Below are positions 1 to 6,634 of a stretch of DNA of 8,784 nt, piece after piece. The position numbers and the translations under genes are program-made. Position 1 is the stretch's first letter. Every line of letters begins with the position of its first letter. This DNA is from JBOHHR01 sp050740975 (GTDB taxonomy: Bacteria; Pseudomonadota; Gammaproteobacteria; JBOHHR01): the NCBI GenBank assembly GCA_050740975.1, contig JBOIEE010000066.1, positions 1 to 8,784 on the forward strand, given 5' to 3'. Below the pieces are notes generated by a model. That model was not told the DNA's origin. It ran no database searches and saw nothing but the letters and a program-made list of their open reading frames with translations.

Positions 1-1
1 G

Positions 2-736
2 GGCAAGACCGTTTCCATCCGCATCAATGGTCTGGACACCCACTACATGTACCGCGATGTGGTCGATATCGTGGAGCAGGCCGGCCAGCATCTGGATACG
101 ATACTGATCCCCAAGGTGGGCGTTCCCTCGGATGTCTACGTGGTGGACTGTCTGGTAACCCAGATCGAGCAGGCCAAAGGGATCGCGCACCGCATCGGGC
201 TGGAAGCCCTGATCGAGACGGCCCTGGGTATGGCCAACGTAGAAGCCATTGCCCAATCCAGCCCACGCTTGGAAGCGCTGCACTTCGGGGTGGCGGACTA
301 TGCCGCGAGTTGCCGCGCGCGTACGGTAAATATCGGAGGGCTGCACCCGGATTATCCCGGCGACCAGTGGCATGGGAGTCTACAGCGGATGCTGGTCGCC
401 TGCCGGGCTTATGGCTTGCGGGCCATCGATGGCCCCTTTGGGGATTTTAACGATCCCGAAGGGTATAGGGCTGGGGCGCGGCGGGTGGCGACCATGGGGT
501 ATGAGGGCAAGTGGGCCATCCATCCTTCTCAGATCCCTCTGGCCAATGAGGTGATGTCACCACCCCAGGCCGAAGTAACCCGGGCGCAGCGCGTCTTGGA
601 GGCCTTGGAGGAAGCGGCCAAGGCCGGCCGGGGGGCGGCACAGTTGGATGGCAAGATGATCGACGCGGCCTCCGCGCGCATGGCGGAGAACGTGGTGCGA
701 CAGGCGCAAGCAATCGCGGCGAAGGCGAAAAGCTAG
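2..736 (+). CDS. mcl: Malyl-CoA lyase (HpcH/HpaI aldolase family), 5'-truncated by window edge
   Basis: The frame is open from base 2, and the visible 244 residues are the C-terminal part of a CoA-ester lyase. These enzymes reversibly cleave malyl-CoA (some also beta-methylmalyl-CoA) to glyoxylate plus acetyl-CoA (or propionyl-CoA). The sequence follows the Rhodobacter-type Mcl1 pattern: SIRINGLDT near the edge, IPKVG, then LIETALGM and HFGVADYAAS, whose Glu and Asp are the family's Mg2+ ligands. GPFGDF and GKWAIHPSQI follow, and the C-terminal helix carries the usual VRQA. Family members are about 320 residues, so roughly 75-90 residues are missing upstream. An internal ATG at 47 is not the true start, because conserved sequence precedes it. 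The gene ends in TAG and is followed by a terminator and then glcE. The family is near certain. Malyl-CoA lyase versus a related malyl-CoA thioesterase is the remaining doubt. Confidence 0.9.
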   Translation, partial: GKTVSIRINGLDTHYMYRDVVDIVEQAGQHLDTILIPKVGVPSDVYVVDCLVTQIEQAKGIAHRIGLEALIETALGMANVEAIAQSSPRLEALHFGVADYAASCRARTVNIGGLHPDYPGDQWHGSLQRMLVACRAYGLRAIDGPFGDFNDPEGYRAGARRVATMGYEGKWAIHPSQIPLANEVMSPPQAEVTRAQRVLEALEEAAKAGRGAAQLDGKMIDAASARMAENVVRQAQAIAAKAKS

Positions 737-738
737 GG

Positions 739-767
739 AAGCTCGGCCAGAGCGAGCTTTTGTTCTT
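739..767 (+). terminator. Intrinsic terminator between mcl and glcE
   Basis: Two bases after the mcl stop codon a perfect 7-bp stem (AAGCTCG at 739-745, CGAGCTT at 753-759) closes a 7-nt loop. It is followed at once by the T-rich run TTGTTCTT. This is the classic Rho-independent layout. It should end or attenuate mcl transcription, so glcE-glcF may depend on read-through or on an unrecognised promoter in the 25 or so bases before the glcE ribosome-binding site. Confidence 0.6.
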
Positions 768-792
768 CGCCCGCGGGAGGTAGGCTTCCTGG

Positions 793-1854
793 GTGACTAG
801 CGATATCACCGAAATCAGATCCCGCCTGCAACAGGCGAGCGCGGAGCGCCGTACTTTAGAAATCCTGGGTGGTGGGAGCAAGCGGTTCTTGGGGCGCGAG
901 CCCTTGGGGAGCGTACTGGAACTAGCGGGGCACCGCGGGATAGTGGATTACCAACCGTCGGAGTTGATGTTGACCGCGCGCGCGGGCACGCCATTGCAAC
1001 ATATCGAAAGCCTGTTGACCGAGCAGGGACAGATGCTGGCTTTTGAGCCGCCGCATTTTGGCGCGACAGCGACTTTGGGCGGCACCATCGCCTGCGGGTT
1101 GTCCGGACCACGCCGCCCTTATGTCGGAGCCGCGCGCGATTTCGTGCTGGGAGTGGTGTGTCTAAGCGCTAACGGTGAACGCTTAACATTTGGCGGGCAG
1201 GTGATGAAAAACGTCGCGGGATTCGATATCTCGCGCTTGATGGCGGGCGCTATGGGAACGCTGGGCGTGCTCTTGGAAATCTCGCTCAAGGTGCTGCCGA
1301 GACCGGAAACTGAAGCGACGGTTGCGCGCAGGCTGCCGGTTACAGAAGCGCTCGATCTCATGAATCATTTCGCCGGACGGCCGCTACCGATATCGGCGGC
1401 GAGCTTTGATGGGGAAAACATGTTGCTGCGCTTATCCGGTGTCCCCTCTGCAGTCGCCGCCGCCGAGAAAACAATAGGCGGAGATCGAGTGCCGGACGGA
1501 GAGGACCACTGGCATAAGTTGCGCGAGCACGAATTGCCGTTTTTTTATCCGCGGGATAAGCCTCTGTGGCGTTTATCTCTGCCGCCCGCCAGTTCGCCTC
1601 TGGATCTGGCCGGGGAGTGGCTTTTCGATTGGGGCGGGGCGCAGCGCTGGCTAAGAACCGACGCAGATCCAACCTTGGTTCGGCAGACAGCGGTCGCAGC
1701 AGGAGGACATGCTACCCTGTTTCGGGGCGGGGACCGCAGCGGCGAGGTCTTCACCCCACTGCCACTCGCGATGTGGGAACTTCACCAACGTTTAAAGCAG
1801 GCTTTCGATCCCCACGGGATCTTCAATAGGGGGCGCCTGTATCCGGCGCTGTGA
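793..1854 (+). CDS. glcE: Glycolate oxidase FAD-binding subunit GlcE
   Basis: This is the second FAD-binding subunit of the GlcDEF glycolate oxidase (glycolate dehydrogenase), which oxidises glycolate to glyoxylate at the cytoplasmic membrane. It has 353 residues, the usual GlcE length. The N-terminal FAD_binding_4 domain shows LGGGSKRFLG (about 25-34), the flavin-binding stretch PHFGATATLGGTIACGLSGP (87-106), and VMKNVAGFDISRLMAGAMGTLG (137-158). The C-terminus ends in the typical FNRGRLYP. The start is GTG at 793, about 11 nt after GGGAGGT (775-781), and no better ATG exists. The gene lies 56 nt after mcl, behind a terminator, and 24 nt before glcF, so it is probably co-transcribed with glcF. 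The GlcD catalytic subunit is absent from this window. Confidence 0.95.
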   Translation: MTSDITEIRSRLQQASAERRTLEILGGGSKRFLGREPLGSVLELAGHRGIVDYQPSELMLTARAGTPLQHIESLLTEQGQMLAFEPPHFGATATLGGTIACGLSGPRRPYVGAARDFVLGVVCLSANGERLTFGGQVMKNVAGFDISRLMAGAMGTLGVLLEISLKVLPRPETEATVARRLPVTEALDLMNHFAGRPLPISAASFDGENMLLRLSGVPSAVAAAEKTIGGDRVPDGEDHWHKLREHELPFFYPRDKPLWRLSLPPASSPLDLAGEWLFDWGGAQRWLRTDADPTLVRQTAVAAGGHATLFRGGDRSGEVFTPLPLAMWELHQRLKQAFDPHGIFNRGRLYPAL

Positions 1855-1878
1855 CCACGCACATAGAGCAAACCCCGC

Positions 1879-3093
1879 ATGCAAACATTGCTCGCTGAGG
1901 TTTTTCGAGCGACTCCCGAAGGACAGGAAGCAGAGCGTATCCTGCGCAAGTGCGTGCATTGCGGTTTTTGCACCGCGGCCTGCCCCACCTATCAGCTATT
2001 AGGAGACGAGCTCGACGGACCACGCGGGCGGATCTACCTGATGAAACGGGTATTAGAAGGCCATCCCGCGACGCAAACAACGCAACAGCATCTTGATCGC
2101 TGCCTCACCTGCCGCGCTTGTGAGACGGCCTGTCCGTCCGGTGTCCAGTATTCGCGTCTGCTGGATATCGGACGCAGCGTGGTCGAGGAGCAGGTGCGCC
2201 GGCCGCCTGGAGAGCGCGCCGCGCGCTATCTGTTGCGGCGGGTCGTGCCCTATCCCCGACGGTTCGCACACCTTTTGAGGCTGGCGCGCTGGCTGCGTCC
2301 CTTATTACCCCATCGTTTGCGCGGCGTGGTGACGCCGAAGGAGGCCATCGTTGGCCTCTGGCCGGCTAGCAGGCACCAGCGCAAGATGTTGTTGCTCGAT
2401 GGTTGCGTGCAACCGGTACTGGCGCCGGCGATTAACAGGGCTGCGGCCCGTGTGCTCGATCGACTGGGTATCGAATTGATTCGGATCCCGAAGGCAGGCT
2501 GCTGTGGCGCTATCAGTCACCATCTGGCGGCGGCAGAGGAAGCCAAGCAGTTCATGCGCCGCAACATCGACGCCTGGTGGCCATATGTTGCGCAAGGCAT
2601 AGAGTCCATTGTGATCACCGCCAGCGGCTGCACACCTATGGTCAAGGACTACGCAGATCTGCTGCGCCAAGACCCCAATTATGCAGCAAGAGCCAATACG
2701 GTCTCTAAGCTCGCTAAGGATATCGCCGAGGTGGTTTCGATTGAGGATCTCAGCAAGCTAGCCCCTTCCGCGTGGGTGCCTCAACGGGTGGCGTTTCATT
2801 CCCCCTGCACGCTCACCCATGCGCAAGGATTGCACGGACGGGTGGAATCCTTGTTGCGCGCCCTGAAAATCCCGCTCGTTCCCGTAGAGGATGCGCAAAC
2901 CTGTTGTGGATCAGCCGGCACTTATTCGCTGCTCCAATCCGATCTGTCCATGCGCTTGCTGCAGCAAAAAATAAAGGCCTTGGAGGCGCATCAACCGCAG
3001 CTCATCGTGACCGCGAATATCGGATGTTACGGCCACATACGGCAGGCGGCCTCCGTGCCGGTCAGGCATTGGATCGAACTACTGGATGGATAA
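1879..3093 (+). CDS. glcF: Glycolate oxidase iron-sulfur subunit GlcF
   Basis: This is the electron-transfer subunit of glycolate oxidase, which passes electrons from the flavin subunits toward the quinone pool. It has 404 residues, matching the family. Two ferredoxin-type 4Fe-4S motifs lie near the N-terminus: C25-x2-C28-x2-C31-x3-C35 followed by P, and C75-x2-C78-x2-C81-x3-C85 followed by P. Two CCG-domain signatures follow (AGCCGAISHH around 207-215 and TCCGSAGTYS around 341-350), as in heterodisulfide-reductase-like and GlcF proteins. The ATG at 1879 is preceded only by a weak purine stretch (AGAGCAA), so translation may be partly coupled to glcE, 24 nt upstream. A hairpin begins 5 nt after the stop codon. 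Confidence 0.95.
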   Translation: MQTLLAEVFRATPEGQEAERILRKCVHCGFCTAACPTYQLLGDELDGPRGRIYLMKRVLEGHPATQTTQQHLDRCLTCRACETACPSGVQYSRLLDIGRSVVEEQVRRPPGERAARYLLRRVVPYPRRFAHLLRLARWLRPLLPHRLRGVVTPKEAIVGLWPASRHQRKMLLLDGCVQPVLAPAINRAAARVLDRLGIELIRIPKAGCCGAISHHLAAAEEAKQFMRRNIDAWWPYVAQGIESIVITASGCTPMVKDYADLLRQDPNYAARANTVSKLAKDIAEVVSIEDLSKLAPSAWVPQRVAFHSPCTLTHAQGLHGRVESLLRALKIPLVPVEDAQTCCGSAGTYSLLQSDLSMRLLQQKIKALEAHQPQLIVTANIGCYGHIRQAASVPVRHWIELLDG

Positions 3094-3098
3094 CGGGA

Positions 3099-3120
3099 GG
3101 GCCAGCACCGTGGCTGGCCC
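3099..3120. terminator. Perfect 8-bp hairpin between convergent glcF and lipoprotein genes
   Basis: GGGCCAGC (3099-3106) and GCTGGCCC (3113-3120) form a perfect GC-rich stem with a 6-nt loop, just after the glcF stop codon and about 50 bp from the convergent lipoprotein stop. The position fits a transcription end for glcF and possibly for both strands. Neither side has a T-tract, so it may act as an mRNA 3'-end stabiliser or only a weak terminator. Confidence 0.45.
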
Positions 3121-3169
3121 GGTCCTAAAGAGGGATTAGGGCGTTTCGAAGTGCCCCTTAGTTAAGGAT

Positions 3170-3622
3170 TTAGTTAATGGATTTCCACGTGCCGTCAGGC
3201 TGGCGACACGCTGTTCCGTACACGGTCTCGGCGCGGCCATCCACATTCATTTGGGTGGTGAAGTCGCGACACGCACCCTTAGCGGTTTCGTAGGTTCGGG
3301 TTGGCGTCATCGTGTACTGCGCCCCGCTATCGGGATTTTGCCAGGTCGTCGAGTAACCGGTCCGGCTTGACTCTAGCGCTTGGGCGGCCTTCATGCGATC
3401 GAGATCATCCATGCTTTGCCCGACAGAGCTACCGATAAGTGCGCCTGCTATAGCGCCAGCGGCTGTGGCCGCGAGCTTTCCACTTCCGCCGCCGATCTGA
3501 CTGCCGACAAAACCGCCCAAGGCGCCCCCTGTGGCCGTCCCTATCCCCTGCTTGGTTCCGGTAAAACAGCCTCCCAGCAGCAGGGTAACAGCGAGCGAGA
3601 CTGTAATCAGACCATTTTTCAT
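3170..3622 (-). CDS. Glycine-zipper outer-membrane lipoprotein (17-kDa surface antigen type)
   Basis: A 150-residue lipoprotein. The N-terminus MKNGLITVSLAVTLLLGGC is a signal peptide with a lipobox LGGC, so Cys19 should be lipidated after cleavage. A glycine-zipper segment follows (about 27-70, with repeats such as GGALGGFVGSQIGGG and AGAIAGALIGSSVG), as in Rick_17kDa_Anti and Gly-zipper lipoproteins of the envelope. The last 75 or so residues form a small domain with two Cys and a C-terminal CRQPDGTWKSI, typical of the family. The frame stays open 48 codons further upstream, but the ATG at 3622 is the start because the signal peptide begins there and GGAGGG lies about 6 nt before it. The gene is convergent with glcF and not in an operon. 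Its exact envelope role cannot be read from the sequence. Confidence 0.85.
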   Translation of the reverse strand: MKNGLITVSLAVTLLLGGCFTGTKQGIGTATGGALGGFVGSQIGGGSGKLAATAAGAIAGALIGSSVGQSMDDLDRMKAAQALESSRTGYSTTWQNPDSGAQYTMTPTRTYETAKGACRDFTTQMNVDGRAETVYGTACRQPDGTWKSIN

Positions 3623-3655
3623 CACAAGCCCTCCGCAAAGAAGAAGCGTTTCGAG

Positions 3656-3661
3656 AGTATA
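3656..3661 (-). promoter_or_regulatory. Possible -10 element for the lipoprotein gene
   Basis: On the minus strand TATACT (5 of 6 matches to TATAAT) lies about 34-39 bp upstream of the lipoprotein ATG, which would give a leader of about 25 nt. The hexamer 17 bp further upstream (ATCAAA) is a poor -35, so this rests on the -10 and its position alone. Confidence 0.3.
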
Positions 3662-3765
3662 GAACAACTGGAAACATTTTTGATATCGGAAGGTTAACCC
3701 AGGCTGAACCATAGGCTTGTGTTCCTGAAGATGTGCAAGGCGGACCACCGGAGAACTCAACGTCA

Positions 3766-3782
3766 AGGCGGAAGTTCCGCCT
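3766..3782. repeat. Near-perfect 17-bp palindrome
   Basis: AGGCGGAA (3766-3773), one central G, then TTCCGCCT (3775-3782): 8-bp arms with a single unpaired base. With so small a loop it suits a dimeric protein-binding site better than an RNA hairpin. It lies about 145 bp upstream of the lipoprotein start. No function is evident, and a chance occurrence cannot be excluded. Confidence 0.3.
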
Positions 3783-3894
3783 GGCCGAAAAGGAGAACGG
3801 AATTCAAGCCGGTGGTGCGATGAGAATTAGCGGCAACACTTGGAAGAAGTTTAGGTACTTCGTAAATTGAGTGCCCGCGGCATAGGGATACGCC

Positions 3895-3920
3895 GTTTCA
3901 AACAGGCAACTGTTTGAAAC
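3895..3920. repeat. Perfect 11-bp inverted repeat with GCAA loop
   Basis: GTTTCAAACAG (3895-3905) and CTGTTTGAAAC (3910-3920) are exact reverse complements separated by GCAA, a GNRA-type tetraloop when read on the + strand. There is no T-tract after it on either strand, so it is not an ordinary terminator. It sits just beyond the point where VapC similarity ends on the minus strand. It could be a solitary repeat or a small-element remnant. Confidence 0.55.
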
Positions 3921-3932
3921 ATGGGGACCAAA

Positions 3933-4107
3933 GAATATCGGAACCGCGGAAATCAGCGCGATCGTTTCGATCTGTGATTGCGACACCAGTAAGCGATCGA
4001 ATGGGTCACGGTGGCAAGCGAGCCACCCGCGTCGCATGCTGCAATGACACTTGCAAACCGTGTATGCCATCGCGAAGCAAGCGCGGGCCTATAAAGTCCT
4101 CGGGATG
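3933..4107 (-). pseudogene. Decayed VapC-type PIN-domain toxin (C-terminal part, frameshifted)
   Basis: Read on the minus strand, one frame gives HPEDFIGPRLL (from 4107), then HATRVARLPP ending at 4009. A second frame continues with HRDPFDRLLVSQSQIE and IALISAVPIF, from 4013 to 3933. Together they match the second half of the VapC toxin pattern, where LPP-HHRDPFDRLL is followed by a terminal acidic motif. No single frame carries both parts, so there is a frameshift at about 4009-4014. Usual VapC proteins read LPPHHRDP here. An 8-nt loss between two CCACCG copies would explain the sequence, which is inference. The final catalytic Asp expected in the ISADPIF-type motif is Val (codon at 3942-3944). 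The N-terminal half with the first catalytic Asp is absent, and no VapB gene is next to it. It is surely non-functional as a toxin. Confidence 0.7.
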
Positions 4108-4154
4108 CCGCCCGCTATGGAGAAGATGAGCTCTTCGACGAGAGGCACACTCCG

Positions 4155-4516
4155 ATGGGATCAGGCGTGCGGAGTGTACTGATTACTACCCATGCCGTTG
4201 CCTATGTGGAGGCTTGCGCTGCATTCGCCCGCGTCGCCCATGAGCGCAAAGATGAGACGCTTTTCCCCGGATTGCGGCGCCACCTTGATAGTCAATGGGC
4301 AGCCTGGGAAATCTCGGCGGTCACGGAGCCGCTGCTGCACCGTGCCGCCGACCTGGCCGGACGCTACCGTCTGCGCGCCTACGACAGTGTTCACCTTGCG
4401 GCCGTCGAATCGGCGTTTGGTATCTTTCGTGGTCACGCACCTTTTTCTTCGCCGTGTTTGATACTGGGCTGAAGGATGCGGCAAAGCTGGCAGAGCTTCC
4501 GTTGCTCGAGGTGTAG
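4155..4516 (+). pseudogene. Decayed VapC-type PIN-domain toxin (5'-truncated, frameshifted)
   Basis: The frame from 4155 reads VLITTHAVAYVEACAAFAR and later LRAYDSVHLAAV, the second and third acidic motifs of one VapC subgroup (Glu at codon 4209 and Asp in YDSVHLA). The frame then goes off and stops at 4472. The expected C-terminus, FAVFDTGLKDAAKLAELPLL, continues one frame over to a TAG at 4514-4516. Restoring one T in the T-run at 4442-4446 joins the two. The N-terminus is missing: no frame between 4080 and 4155 encodes the usual first 25-30 residues with the DTS/DxS catalytic Asp. There is no antitoxin upstream. A sequencing error at the T-run could explain the frameshift but not the missing N-terminus. 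Confidence 0.7.
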
Positions 4517-4584
4517 TAGCTAGAACTCATGGCGTAGAGACCTACGTCCCAAGAACAGAAATTCGCTTAAAGTCGGCCCTACAA

Positions 4585-5862
4585 TCAAACCAGCTCCGAA
4601 AACGGTTGCACATCCACCATCGTGCCGGGCGCCACCTGGCCGCTCTCTAGCGCTAAGACGATGAAGCAGTTGGCTTGGCTCATCGAGCTCAGGATCGCCG
4701 AGCCCTGGCTACCGGTCGAATATACCATCAGGTCTCCCTGCTCATCGCGAAGCAGCCGCCCGCGCTGGAACTCGACCCGGCCGGGGCGTTTTTTTAGCTT
4801 ACTCGCGCAACGCGCCTTTATCGTCAAGGGGCTGATGTCTGATTCGCCCATCATGCGGCGCAAGGCGGGCTGCACGAATTGATAGAAGGTCACCATAACC
4901 GAGACGGGGTTTCCCGGAAGTCCCCAAAAGACGGCCCCGCCGACCTTTCCAAACGCGAGCGGGCGCCCCGGTTTCATCGCCACCTTCCAGAATGAGACCC
5001 GGCCCAGCGCGCCGAGCGCATCGGTCACGTGGTCGGCCTCACCCACCGACACGCCCCCGGAGCTGATGACGGCATCCGCGATCTGGGCCGCTTGCCCCAA
5101 AGCCCCGCGGATCGCCTCAAGGGTATCCCGGACCACGCCCAGGTCTAGGATTTCCACTCCCAGGCGGGTCAACACACCGTGCAAGGTATAACGGTTGCTG
5201 TCGTAGATCGCCCCCTCGCTTAAGGGTTCGCCCACAGATCGCAGCTCATCGCCGGTAGAGAAATACGCTACCCGCGGGCGCCGCCGCACGCTGACCTCGC
5301 CCACACCCACGGAGGCTAGCAAGCCGAGATCTGCGGGGGTGAGTCGGCGGCCGGCTGATAGAACGGTTTGCCCGCTAGCGATGTCTTCGCCGGCCGCACG
5401 CACATTTTGCCCCGCAGGAAAAGCTCCCGCGAACCGTATCTTGTTCCCATCGCGCTGGACGTGCTCCTGAATAATCACGGTGTCTGTGCCTTTGGGCAGC
5501 GCGGCGCCGGTGAATATGCGCACGCATTCCCCGGGATTCAGATCGCCACCAAACGGGCGCCCGGCCCAGGCGGTTCCCGCAACCTCTAAGCTGATTTCGC
5601 CTTCGGCAGGAAGGTCTTGCGAGCGCAAAGCATACCCATCCATGGCGGAGTTAGTGTGGGGGGGCACGTTGATCCGCGCTTGCACGCCTTCGCCCACGAT
5701 CCTTCCCAGGGCCGCTTTGATGTGCACGCGTTCAAATCCATCGACGGGCGCAACATCGCTTAGAATGCGTTTGAGCGCTTCCTCGCAGCTCAGCGCCTGG
5801 TGGTCGAAGTCATCCTGACAGGTCGGCGTTTGCGCTATGGGTTTTTTGGCGCTGGTGGTCAT
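4585..5862 (-). CDS. moeA: Molybdopterin molybdotransferase MoeA
   Basis: MoeA inserts molybdate into adenylylated molybdopterin in the cytoplasm, giving molybdenum cofactor. The protein has 425 residues, close to E. coli MoeA (411). Family motifs run in order: PPHTNSAMDGYA (67-78), RIFTGAALPKGTDTVI (115-130), STGDEL (202-207), IYDSNRY (219-225), SSGGVSVGEADHV (267-279), KPGRPLAFG (297-305) and WGLPGNPVSV (313-322), then a MoeA C-terminal beta domain. The ATG at 5862 overlaps the mobA stop codon as ATGA. No good ribosome-binding site precedes it, so translational coupling to mobA is likely. The open frame extends 48 codons further upstream, but that segment overlaps the mobA coding sequence and has no MoeA character. 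All key motifs are intact. Confidence 0.95.
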   Translation of the reverse strand: MTTSAKKPIAQTPTCQDDFDHQALSCEEALKRILSDVAPVDGFERVHIKAALGRIVGEGVQARINVPPHTNSAMDGYALRSQDLPAEGEISLEVAGTAWAGRPFGGDLNPGECVRIFTGAALPKGTDTVIIQEHVQRDGNKIRFAGAFPAGQNVRAAGEDIASGQTVLSAGRRLTPADLGLLASVGVGEVSVRRRPRVAYFSTGDELRSVGEPLSEGAIYDSNRYTLHGVLTRLGVEILDLGVVRDTLEAIRGALGQAAQIADAVISSGGVSVGEADHVTDALGALGRVSFWKVAMKPGRPLAFGKVGGAVFWGLPGNPVSVMVTFYQFVQPALRRMMGESDISPLTIKARCASKLKKRPGRVEFQRGRLLRDEQGDLMVYSTGSQGSAILSSMSQANCFIVLALESGQVAPGTMVDVQPFSELV

Positions 5863-6497
5863 AGTTCGTAGTCTGGGGGCGATTGCCGTTCGTTGTGGCC
5901 AAGCCGTTCTTCTACCAGCGCCAGCTCGTGCATTGTATTGAGATTTAAGAAGGTGTCCGGCGCATCGGAAAAATCGACTTCCACCGTGGAGCGAGTGGCA
6001 TACCAAGTATCGACCTTACGCCCACCGGTATCCAGGTATGTTCTCAGCGCTGGCAGAAGCGCACAGCGTATCAGTGAGAATACGGGCTGGATCCGACTCC
6101 CGTCGTGGGCCACGCAGATCTCGGCGCCAGTCTCGGGCATTCTGTTCGCCAGGCGTTTGACCAGATCAGGGGGCAGGAAAGGCGAGTCGCAAGGGGAAGT
6201 GATGATATATTCCGTACCGGCCGCTTGCATTCCGCTCGCGATGCCCGCCAAGGGCCCGCAATAGCCTTGGATTTCATCGGCGATAACGGGATACCCAAAC
6301 TGCGCGTATTGGTTTTGGTTGCGGTTGGCATTGATGAGGATAGCGCCGACCTGGGGGCGCAAGGCGTCGATGACATAAGCCACTAAAGGTCTTCCGGCTA
6401 AATGGATTAAACCCTTGTCCTCTCCCCCCATGCGGGTCGCGCGGCCGCCTGCCAGGATGACGGCGCTGATAGTGCTGGGAGTGGGGGGATGGTTCAT
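5859..6497 (-). CDS. mobA: Molybdenum cofactor guanylyltransferase MobA
   Basis: MobA transfers GMP from GTP to Mo-molybdopterin, forming the (bis-)MGD cofactor used by the DMSO-reductase family of enzymes. The protein has 212 residues. The nucleotide-binding signature is ILAGGRATRMGGEDKGL (14-30), followed by NANRN, CGPLAGIASGM, SPCDSPFLP (with the metal-binding Asp) and QPVFSL, then FLNLNT near the C-terminus, all in the usual order. The start is either ATG at 6497 or the GTG immediately before it at 6500. Neither has a clear Shine-Dalgarno sequence. The gene leads a two-gene operon with moeA (4-bp overlap). The pair implies that the organism has bis-MGD enzymes such as nitrate reductases or formate dehydrogenases, none of which is in this window. 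Confidence 0.95.
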   Translation of the reverse strand: MNHPPTPSTISAVILAGGRATRMGGEDKGLIHLAGRPLVAYVIDALRPQVGAILINANRNQNQYAQFGYPVIADEIQGYCGPLAGIASGMQAAGTEYIITSPCDSPFLPPDLVKRLANRMPETGAEICVAHDGSRIQPVFSLIRCALLPALRTYLDTGGRKVDTWYATRSTVEVDFSDAPDTFLNLNTMHELALVEERLGHNERQSPPDYEL

Positions 6498-6565
6498 CAC
6501 GGGAGGAATCGGGATCTCAAGGCTAAAATCACAACCAATCGGTTTCGGTTACGGGCGGTGATCGA

Positions 6566-6594
6566 ATGACGTTTTGGAGCACAAAGCGTATTAT
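6566..6594 (+). promoter_or_regulatory. Sigma70-type promoter for the DUF6494 gene
   Basis: ATGACG (6566-6571, 4 of 6 matches to TTGACA), a 17-bp spacer, and TATTAT (6589-6594, 5 of 6 matches to TATAAT). Transcription would start near 6601, leaving a leader of about 53 nt. The spacing is ideal, and no other promoter-like pair stands out between the divergent mobA and this gene. Confidence 0.45.
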
Positions 6595-6634
6595 CAGAGG
6601 CCGGTGCTGGAATGACAATCAGCGGGTAGCGGCA

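Larger units (their letters stand above)
3623..3932. other. Intergenic stretch, no convincing gene
   Basis: This region holds the lipoprotein promoter area on the right end of that gene, then sequence whose reading frames resemble no family I recognise. The only structured elements are a 17-bp palindrome (3766-3782) and a perfect hairpin (3895-3920). The minus-strand frame of the decayed PIN toxin at its right end runs on through it to about 3804. That tail has no VapC character and appears to be read-through. Confidence 0.5.

Noticed and set aside
3623..3766. A 48-codon N-terminal extension of the lipoprotein
   Set aside because: The signal peptide and a strong ribosome-binding site fix the start at 3622.
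3895..3920. CRISPR repeat
   Set aside because: GTTTCAAAC recalls CRISPR repeat ends, but there is one copy only, with no spacers and no cas genes.
4024..4129. A plus-strand frame (about 4048-4140) containing TVYAIAKQARAYKVL that faintly resembles a Phd/YefM antitoxin N-terminus upstream of the plus-strand VapC remnant
   Set aside because: It is on the opposite strand of the better-supported minus-strand VapC remnant, has no start codon or ribosome-binding site, and the rest shows no antitoxin pattern.
4533..4546. CGTAG-AGAC-CTACG hairpin between the plus-strand VapC remnant and moeA, as a terminator
   Set aside because: The stem is only 5 bp, with no GC clamp or T-tract on either strand.
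5863..6006. A 48-codon N-terminal extension of MoeA
   Set aside because: It lies within the mobA coding sequence, has no MoeA similarity, and the ATGA overlap gives a natural start.
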